Source of the DNA: Polyangiaceae bacterium
GTDB taxonomy: Bacteria > Myxococcota_A > Polyangia > Polyangiales > Polyangiaceae
Reading direction: 5' to 3'
DNA length: 64,000 nt
Assembly (NCBI GenBank): GCA_025936115.1
Contig: JAICTZ010000018.1
Span: forward strand, 85,346 to 149,345
Shown here one piece after another: positions 8,348 to 16,700 of the stretch; position 1 is the first letter of the stretch, and the number at the start of each line of letters is the position of its first letter. Below the pieces are notes generated by a model. That model saw only the letters and a list, made by a program, of their open reading frames with translations. It was not told where the DNA came from and did not search any database. Both the position numbers and the translations under genes were made by a program.

Positions 8348-9457
8348 ATGCAGAGCGCGCACTCGCTTCCGCCTGTCGGTCGCCCGCCCCGCGGAGCGAG
8401 GCACCCGCACGACGAGCACGCCAGGACCAAATCGAAAGCACTCTTGGTTCTGGCGCTCGTCGCCGCGGGCGCTGCCGCGAACGCCGCGCGCGCTCTGTTC
8501 GTCCCGCTCGCGTTCGCGTTGATGCTCTTCTTCCTGTTGCGTCCAGCGGTGCGTTTTCTCGTCGTTCGCCGCGTGCCGCGCTTGCTCGCGAGCGCGCTGG
8601 TGCTCGGCAGCACGCTCGGACTTTTAGCGTTGGCTACCGTGGAGCTGGCGGCGCCCGCCGTCGCGTGGTCACAGCGCCTGCCGGAAGCCGTGCATCAAAT
8701 CGAGATCAAGAGCCGAGGGCTTCGTTATCCCGTCGAGCACCTCACGAACGCCCTGCAGGCGCTCAGTCGTTTGCTGGAGGTGGGGCACGCGGAAACGGTC
8801 CCGCGCGTCGACGTGGTGCGGCCGGGTTTCTTCGAGGGTCTGCTCGCGCGTGCGGCTTCGATCGCGACGCAGCTCGCGCTCACGGTCGTCGCGGCGTTCT
8901 TCTTACTCATCGACGGCGACGCGCTGCTCGAGCGCCTGTTCCGCCTCGCGCCGGGGCCGCGCACCGACCACCGTGCCAGTCTGGTCATCAACGAGGTCGG
9001 CTCGCGCATGAGCCAGTATCTCGGAGCGGTCACGCTCGTGAATCTCGGGCTCGGCACCATCCTCACGGCGTGCTTGTTTTTGCTCGGAATGCCGAACCCC
9101 TGGCTTTGGGGCGGACTCGCCGCGGTGCTCACGTACATGCCCTACGTCGGTCCTGCCATCGGCATTGGGCTCGTTGGGCTCGCGTCGTTTCTCGCCTTCC
9201 CCACGCCGGGTGCAGCGGTGTTGCCGCCCCTCGTCTACATGGCGCTCTCGTCGCTCGAGGGCAACATCGTGACGCCGCTCGTGCTCGGCAGGACCTTCGC
9301 GGTGCGCCCGCTGATTCTGTTCGTTTGGCTCGCGCTCTGGGCGTGGCTCTGGTCGATCCCGGGAGCGATCTTGGCCGTGCCGATGCTCATGTTATTCAAG
9401 ATGATCTGTGAGGAGACGCCCGAGCTCGCCACGATCGCTTTCCTGCTCCGGCGCTGA
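8348..9457 (+). CDS. AI-2E family (PerM-like) membrane transporter
   Basis: A 369-residue inner membrane protein with about eight hydrophobic segments and a charged N-terminal region. The arrangement of two to three N-terminal helices (LVLALVAAGAAANAARALFVPLA and following), a long amphipathic middle, and a C-terminal block containing AVLTYMPYVGPAIGIGLVG and IVTPLVLGRTFAVRPL is that of the UPF0118/AI-2E transporter family. Members export small molecules or act as Na+/H+ antiporters; the substrate is not predictable. The 3' end overlaps the convergent YihY-like gene by 66 bases, which is more than usual and may indicate that one protein has a variable tail. Confidence 0.88.
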   Translation: MQSAHSLPPVGRPPRGARHPHDEHARTKSKALLVLALVAAGAAANAARALFVPLAFALMLFFLLRPAVRFLVVRRVPRLLASALVLGSTLGLLALATVELAAPAVAWSQRLPEAVHQIEIKSRGLRYPVEHLTNALQALSRLLEVGHAETVPRVDVVRPGFFEGLLARAASIATQLALTVVAAFFLLIDGDALLERLFRLAPGPRTDHRASLVINEVGSRMSQYLGAVTLVNLGLGTILTACLFLLGMPNPWLWGGLAAVLTYMPYVGPAIGIGLVGLASFLAFPTPGAAVLPPLVYMALSSLEGNIVTPLVLGRTFAVRPLILFVWLALWAWLWSIPGAILAVPMLMLFKMICEETPELATIAFLLRR

Positions 9458-10279
9458 GCGCTGGCGCGCGAGCACGACGTTCAGCTCCGCGGCGTAGAGC
9501 AGCACCTGTGCGGAGAAGTAAAACCACAGCTCGAGCACGATGACGCCTTCGAGCGCGCCGTACGTCGAGCTGAAGTGCGCGAAAAAGCGCACGTACAGAG
9601 AATAGGCGCCGCTCACCAAGAGCCACGCGACGCTCGCGAGCCCCGCGCCCGGAGCGAGCTCGATGAAGGTGGCCGGTCTGCGATAAGGCGCGTAGCGAAA
9701 GAGCGCGAGCAGGGTGACGAAGGCGATGCCCGCCAGGACGAGTGGCGGCACCAAGACGAGCAGGGTCTCGGCCCGAAAAATGTGCAGAAGACGCGGTACG
9801 GCGATGAGCGCGGGCACGACGACGGCCACGCCGACGACGCCCGCGAGCGTGAAGAGCAGAGCGACGGCGCGGCGTCCGAAGAAGCTCCGGTGCTCCTTCG
9901 CGCCGGAGGCGACGTTGATGGCGCGAACGAGCACGCTCATGCCCGACGAAGAGCTCCAGAGCACGCCGACGATGCCGAAAACGATGCGAAACGTGAGATC
10001 GCCCGAAGAACGACGCACGAATTCGGCGACGCTCTCGATCACGAGCTTGCGTGCCTGCGGCGGCAGCGTGCGAGCGAGCGCGCTCAGCGCCGCTTCGACG
10101 CTCGCGGGATCGGCCACCAAGCCGTAAATCGAGACGATGGCGAGCAGCGCCGGAAACAAGCCGAGTAGTGCGTAGAAGCTCAGGCCCGCGGCCACGATAT
10201 CGACGTCGTGTTCGTTCGCGCGGTCGTTCACGCTGCGGAGCAGGCTCATAAAGGACGAGAACCGGCCGCGTATGCTCAT
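9392..10279 (-). CDS. YihY/virulence factor BrkB family membrane protein
   Basis: A 295-residue protein with about six transmembrane helices. It shows the family's N-terminal DVDIVAAGLSFYALLGLFPALLA segment, the RFGIVGVLWSSSSGMSVLVRAIN-like middle and the C-terminal YGALEGVIVLELWFYFSAQVLLYAAELN stretch (written here in pieces within the sequence limit of the family motifs: YGALEGVIVLELW, FYFSAQVLLYAAELN). The molecular function of this family is unknown despite the old ribonuclease BN label. The last 20 residues, rich in Arg and Glu, are encoded within the overlap with the convergent transporter gene. It is head-to-head with the small Cys-rich gene, with about 170 bases between the starts. 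Confidence 0.88.
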   Translation of the reverse strand: MSIRGRFSSFMSLLRSVNDRANEHDVDIVAAGLSFYALLGLFPALLAIVSIYGLVADPASVEAALSALARTLPPQARKLVIESVAEFVRRSSGDLTFRIVFGIVGVLWSSSSGMSVLVRAINVASGAKEHRSFFGRRAVALLFTLAGVVGVAVVVPALIAVPRLLHIFRAETLLVLVPPLVLAGIAFVTLLALFRYAPYRRPATFIELAPGAGLASVAWLLVSGAYSLYVRFFAHFSSTYGALEGVIVLELWFYFSAQVLLYAAELNVVLARQRSAPEQESDRGELGRLLTDHLE

Positions 10280-10452
10280 GAGATTCGACCGTGACTCAAT
10301 TCACTTTGCGTGCCCAGCCATCCCAGGTAGTCTTGGGGCGTCCTGCTACGCGTGCGTCGCATTGCGACACTGGCTCGCGTGAATTTCCCGGCGAAAGCAG
10401 TTTTTGTCCAAAACTGCCGCTGGCATGGACAATGCACCGCACATTTTTAGCC

Positions 10453-10710
10453 ATGACTCGTGTTTACCCTAGAGCTCCCGCCGAACTCGATTGGATTAAC
10501 GTTTCCGCTTGGAGTCGTTGTCCGATCTGCGGCGGCTCCGCGGGTTGCAAGATGCACGCGGAAGGGCATTTCGCAGCGTGCGGACATGAACCGTCCGACT
10601 GGCCTTTGACGAGCGGCGCGTGGCTTCATCGCTTGGACGCGCCTGCCGCCGCATCGTCGCCCTCGCAAGACGCGGTCGCGTCGCCGAGTGTGGCCGTCAC
10701 GGCCTCATGA
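10453..10710 (+). CDS. Small Cys-rich, zinc-ribbon-like protein coupled to the glucan synthase gene
   Basis: An 85-residue ORF with a compact metal-binding-like pattern: CPICGGSAGCKMHAEGHFA then ACGH. Spacing resembles the CPxCG...WC...C zinc fingers seen at the start of some primase/toprim-associated proteins, but no enzymatic domain follows; the C-terminus is a short Ala/Ser-rich tail. The frame is open upstream (ATGs at 10432 and 10291), and I chose 10453 because the conserved-looking part starts close behind; no clear ribosome site decides it. Its TGA overlaps the ATG of the glucan synthase in ATGA, so translation is probably coupled. Function unknown. Confidence 0.6.
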   Translation: MTRVYPRAPAELDWINVSAWSRCPICGGSAGCKMHAEGHFAACGHEPSDWPLTSGAWLHRLDAPAAASSPSQDAVASPSVAVTAS

Positions 10711-13700
10711 ATTTTAGCACGCCGCTGCCGGCGGAGCGCGTATCCGCGATTCCGGAGCGGTTGTGTCCCGCGCTGGATCCCGGCGCCTGCTGGGACGAGC
10801 CCGACGCGCTGCGCGGCGAGATCCACGTCGCCGATCAACTCGTCTCGCACGCCGCGGCGCTCGCGCGCGCGCACGGGCCACCCTCGCACACGGTCGCGAC
10901 GGGCGGCCTGAGGCAGCGCTTCACGGCCGTCAGACGCCAGATTCACGAGGCGTACGCCGTGCTCACCGCGCGGCTGAAGCAGGGGAAAGACCCCTCGCCG
11001 GCCGAAGAGTGGCTGCTCGAAAACTCCCACGTCGTCGAAGACCAAATCCGGGAAATCGACGAGGATTTGCCGCGCGGCTACTTGCTCGAGCTGCCGCGCC
11101 TCGGGCTCGGCCGGATGCGCGGCTACCCACGCGTGTACGCGCTCTGCCTCGACTACCTGCGTCACACGGATGCGCGTCTCGATCTCGCGACGCTCTCGCA
11201 TTTCGTCGAGTCCTACCAGGGCGTCGAGCCGCTCACGATCGGTGAGCTCTGGGCAGTGCCCATCATGCTCCGGCTCGGCCTCTTGCTCGTGGTCGGCGCG
11301 CTCGCGGCTTCCGAAGCGAGCGCCGGCAACCGCGAACGCGCCGACGCCGGGTCGGAGCGGCTGCTCGGCGCGCGCCAAAATGCGCTCGAGCTGGGCGCCG
11401 AGCTCGTCGCGCTCGAACGTAGCGGCGCGCCCATCACGGCGCCGTTCCTCGTGCAGCTCGCGCGCCGGTTGCGCGAGCACGACGATCAGGCGCTCGCGGT
11501 GGCGTTCGATTGGCTCGCGCTGCAGAGCCAAAAACTCGGCTCATCCCCCGAAGAGCTCGCGCGCCTGCAGCACTTGAAGCAGGCAGCCGATCAAGTTTCG
11601 GTCGGCAACGCCGTCACGAGCATGCGCGCCGTGGCTGCGCTCGATTGGAACGCGTTTTTCGAGCGCACGAGCGCCGTCGAGGCCGTCCTGCGCCGCGATC
11701 CCTTCGGTACCTATGCGGCGACGGAGCCCGAGACCCGGGATCGTTACCGGCACGCCGTCGAACGGCTCGCGCGCCGGGGCGAAGGTGGCGAAGTCGGCGT
11801 CGCGCGCCTGGCGCTAACGCTGGCCGAGCAGGCGCGCGAACAGGCGCCCTCCGACGTGAAGCGCGCCCACGTCGGCTACTACCTCAGCGACGACGGCAGC
11901 AGTCTGCTCGAAGGCCTGGTGCGCTATCGCCCGACGCTCGGCGAGCGCTTCAGGCGCGGCTTGCTCCGCCGCCCCGAGCTCTTCTACTTCGGTTCGATTG
12001 GGCTCCTCGCGCTCGGCATCGTGGCGTCGATGGTCGCTTGGGCGCTCGGAGGCGCTGCGCTCGGCAGCGAGCGAGTGACTCTCGCCGTCGGCGTCGGACT
12101 GCTCGCGCTGCTGCCCGCGAGTGAAGTCGGAAGCGCGCTCACGCAAGCGTTCGTCACGGCGGTGCTTAGGCCGCGGCTCTTGCCGCGCCTGGACTTCGAA
12201 GCCGGAATTCCGGCGCAGTACCGCACGCTCGTCGTCGTCCCCTGCCTGCTCGACGGCAAGCAGACGCTCGACACCTTGCTCGAGGAGCTCGAGGTGCGTT
12301 CGCTCGCGAACGGCGACGAACACCTGCATTTCGCGCTGCTCGCCGACTTCACCGACGCGTCGAGCGAGGAATTGCCGAGCGACGGCGAGCTCGTGCGCGC
12401 CGCGCTCGAAGCCGTGCGCCGGCTCAACGCGCGCCATCCGGGCGAAGAGCAGCGCTACTGGTTCTTTCACCGGCGCCGCCTTTACAACGCGAGTGAAGGC
12501 ACCTTCATGGGCTGGGAGCGCAAGCGCGGCAAGCTCGAGGAGCTCAACCGCCTGCTGCGCGGCGCGACCGATACGTCGTTCGCGTGGGTGGACGCGCCGA
12601 GCGAGCTCTTGCGCGCCGTGCGTTACGTCATCACGCTGGACGCCGACACGGAGCTACCGCGCGACACGGCGCGCGAGCTCATCGCGACGCTGGCGCATCC
12701 GCTGAACGCCGCCGAGTTCGACGCCGAGCGCCGCCGCGTCGTGCGCGGCTACGGCATCGCGCAACCCCGCGTCGGGCCGCTGCCGCCGAGCTCGCGCAAA
12801 TCGCGGTACGCGTGGCTCACGGCGGGTCCCGCCGGGCTCGATCCGTACACTACGGCCGTCTCGGACGTGTACCAAGACCTCTTTGCCGAAGGCTCGTTCA
12901 CCGGCAAAGCCATCTACGACGTCGACGCGTTCGCCGCGGCGCTCAGCGACCGCGTGCCGGAAAATGCGCTCTTGTCGCACGATCTGTTCGAGAGTTTTTT
13001 CGCGCGCTCGGCGCTCGTGACCGACGTCGAGGTCCTCGACGAGCAGCCACCCTCCTACGAAGTGCACGCCGCGCGGCAGCACCGCTGGATGCGCGGCGAT
13101 TGGCAGCTCGTGCGCTGGCTCGTCGGTCGCGTTCCGGCGCGTGACGGCACGCCGCGCCCGAACGATCTGCGCGCTCTGGATCGCTTCAAGCTCGCCGACA
13201 ATCTGCGCCGCAGCCTCCTGCCTCCGGCGCTCGTGCTGCTCGCTCTCTTCGCGTGGTTCGTGGGCGGACGCCTGGCAGTCGCTTTGGGTCTTCTGTTCTT
13301 GGGGGTGCTCGTGACGCCGCTCGTCGCGCAGGCGGTGCTGGCCGTGACGCGCGAAGCGAGCCGTGTTTCAGGCGCACCTTGGGCGGGCTTCGGCACGGCG
13401 ATGGGCCGGGGCGTGCTCGGTGTGCTCGTGAGCCTCGTGTTCTTGCTCGATCAGGCGCTGCTGTCGCTCGACGCGATCTCGGTCGCGCTCTACCGGCTGG
13501 CCGTCAAGCGGCGCTTGCTCGAGTGGGTGACCATGCGTCAAAGCGCGGGTGGGCGCCCGAACGGCACCTCGCCGCGGCTCTTGCTGGCGAGCGCGCTCGC
13601 CGTGGCGATCGCGGTCTGCCTCTTCGTGTGGCGCGCGCACAGCGCGGTCGCGGCGCTGCCGCTGCTCACGGCTTGGTTCGTCGCCCCCGGAGTCGCGCGC

Positions 13701-16700
13701 TGGCTCGGCGCGCCGCTGCCGGCGCGGCGCCGAGACGAGCTGTCCGTCGATGACCGGCGATTCTTACGGCTCGTGGCGCGCAAGACGTGGCGCTTCTTCG
13801 CGCGCTTCGTCACCGAGCAGGACCATTTTCTGCCGCCGGACAACTTCCAGCAAGAGCCGCGCGGCGTGGTCGCGCACCGGACGTCGCCGACCAACATCGG
13901 TCTTTACCTTTTGTCCGTGGTCGCCGCGCACGACTTCGGAGTGCTCACGCGGCGCGAGCTCTGCGAACGGCTCGAACGCACGCTCGATACGCTCGATCGC
14001 CTGCCGCGTCGCGAGGGGCACCTGCTCAATTGGTACGACACCGAGACGCTCAATCCGCTCGCCCCCGAGTACGTGTCGACCGTCGACAGCGGTAACCTCG
14101 CCGCGTACCTCTGGACCATCGCGAGCGCGAGCTCCGATCTCGCCAAGTCGCCCATCATTGCCGGGGAAACGTTTTTGGCGATTGCCGATGCGGTCGAGCT
14201 CGCGAGTCGCGCCGGCGCGGGGCCAGGCACGGCTTCGCGCTTGCGCGCGTTCGAGGCGGAGGTGCGGGCGCTCGCCGAGCCGCGTCCGGGCGGTCTTCTC
14301 GCCGCGCTCGAGGCCCTCGAAACCACGCGCGACACGCTCGCCGAGCTCGGTACCGTGCTCGCGGGCGAACCCACGGAAGCACGCTATTGGCTCGCCGAAG
14401 CCGAGCGCACGGCGCGCGCCTGGGCCGACGAGGTCATCACGCTTGCGCCCTACCTGACGCTCCTGCGCGAGACGGCGCCGGTCGTCGACGGCAGCATGGC
14501 CAAACTTTGGGTAGATCTCCGCGCGCGGCTCACCTCCCCGCTCGGTCTGGAAGGGCTCGAAAGCGCGGCGCATGCTGTGCGCGCGCTCTTGGACGACGCG
14601 ACCGAGGCGGCGCGGCGACCCGGTAGCGCGCCTGCCGCGGCGCGGCTCGTGTCCGAGCTCGAAAGCGCCCTCGACCGCACGCTCGACGCCGTCGGCCGGC
14701 GCCGTCACGAGCTCGAGCGCGTCGCGAACCGCTGCCGCAGCCTGGCGGACGGCATGAGCTTCCGCTTCTTGCTCGACTCGGAGCGCGAGCTGTTTGCGAC
14801 CGGCTACAACGTCAGCAACGCGCGGCTCGACACGTCGCATTACGACCTCTTGGCGTCGGAAGCGCGCCTCGCGAGCCTCGTCGCGATCGCCAAAGGCGAC
14901 GTGCCCGAAAAGCACTGGTTCCGGCTCGGCCGGCCGCGGGCACGCGTGGCGTCGGGGCGCGCGCTCTTGTCGTGGAGCGGCTCGATGTTCGAGTACCTGA
15001 TGCCGCTCTTGGTCACGGAAAGCCTGCCGGACACGTTGCTCGACGAGACCATGCAGGCGGCGGTGCGGCGCCAGCGCGCCTACGGCACCGAACAGGGCGT
15101 GCCCTGGGGCGTCTCGGAGTCCGCGTACAACGTGATGGACCTCGAGATGACGTACCAATACCGGGCCTTCGGCGTGCCCGGCCTCGGTCTCAAGGCGGGC
15201 CTCGCCGAGGATCTCGTGATCGCGCCGTACGCGACCGCGCTCGCGGCCCTCGTCGAGCCGGCCGCGGCGGTCAAGAACCTGCGGGTGCTCGCCAAGGATG
15301 GGCTCGAGGGCGACTACGGCTACTTCGAGGCCGTGGACTTTTCGGCGACGCGTGTGCCGCCGGGCAAGCGCGGCGTCGTCGTGCGCTCGTTCATGGCGCA
15401 CCACCTCGGGATGAGCTTCGTCGCGCTCGACAACGTGCTCCACGAACGCGTGATGCAGCGCCGCTTTCACGCCGATCGGCGCATCAAGGCGACGGCGCTG
15501 TTGCTCGAAGAGCGCATCCCGACGGGCGCGCCCTTGCTCGAGGTGCCCGAGGCCGCGCTCGCCGCGCCCGTGCGCCACGGCGTTGACCTCGACGCGCTCG
15601 AGCACGTGCGACTCGAGGACATGACGCCCGTCCGGCTGCACCTGCTCGGCCACGGCGCGCTCTCGACGTTCGTCACGGCGGCGGGCTCGGGTGCCCTCAC
15701 CTGGAAGGGCATGGACATCAACCGCTTCCGCGAGGACTCGGTGTTCGACGCGGGCGGCATCTACGCGTACGTGCGCGACCTCGGGAAGAACAAGACTTGG
15801 TCGGCCGCGTACTACCCGAGCCGGCGCCAAGCCGACGCTTACGAGGTCGCCTTTTCGATCGATCGCGTCGAGGTCCACCGGCGTGACGGCGCGCTCGAGA
15901 CCATCACCGAGGTCGTGCCGTCGCCCGAACATCCCGCGGAGGTGCGGCGCTTCACGCTGAAAAACCACGGTTCGGAGCCGAGCGAGCTCGAGCTCACCAC
16001 GTTCACCGAGCTCGCGCTCGCGCCGCGCGCCGCCGACATGGCGCACCGCGCGTTCAGCAGCATGTTCATCGAGACGGAGTTTTTGCCCGAGTGCGGCGCG
16101 CTCGTCGCCCATCGCCGGCCGCGCGCGCCGGGTGAAGCGGGCATCTGGGTCGCGCAGGTGCTCACGCCCGAAGACGAAGGCTTCGGACCGATCGACTTCG
16201 ACACGTCGCGTTCGAGCTTCGTCGGCCGCAACGGTTCGCTCGAGCGCCCGCGCGCGTTCAGCGAAACGACGAGCGCGCTCGCGCAGCGGACGGGCGCCGT
16301 GCTCGATCCCGCGTTCGTGCTCCGCCGGCGCGTGCGGCTCGGCGCCGGCGCCGTCGTGCGGGTGACGCTCACGACGCTCATGGCCGAGACGCGCGAGGAG
16401 TGCTTGCACTGGGCGGCCGTTTACGCCGCGGCGCAGGCGATCCCGCGTGCCTTCGAGCTCGCCTGGGCGGACGCTCGCGTCGAGCTCCGCCACGTCGGCG
16501 TGACCGCGGTGCAAGCCCACCGCTTCCAGCGCCTGCTCTCCGCGATCATGTTTCCGCTGCCGGGCCTGCGCGTCTCGTTCGAGCCGTCGACGCTCGGGAC
16601 GTCCGGCAAGAACGCGCTCTGGGCGCGAGGGATATCCGGTGATTTGCCGCTCGTCGTGCTCCGGCTCGATCACCCCGACTTCGACGAGCTCTTCCGCGAG

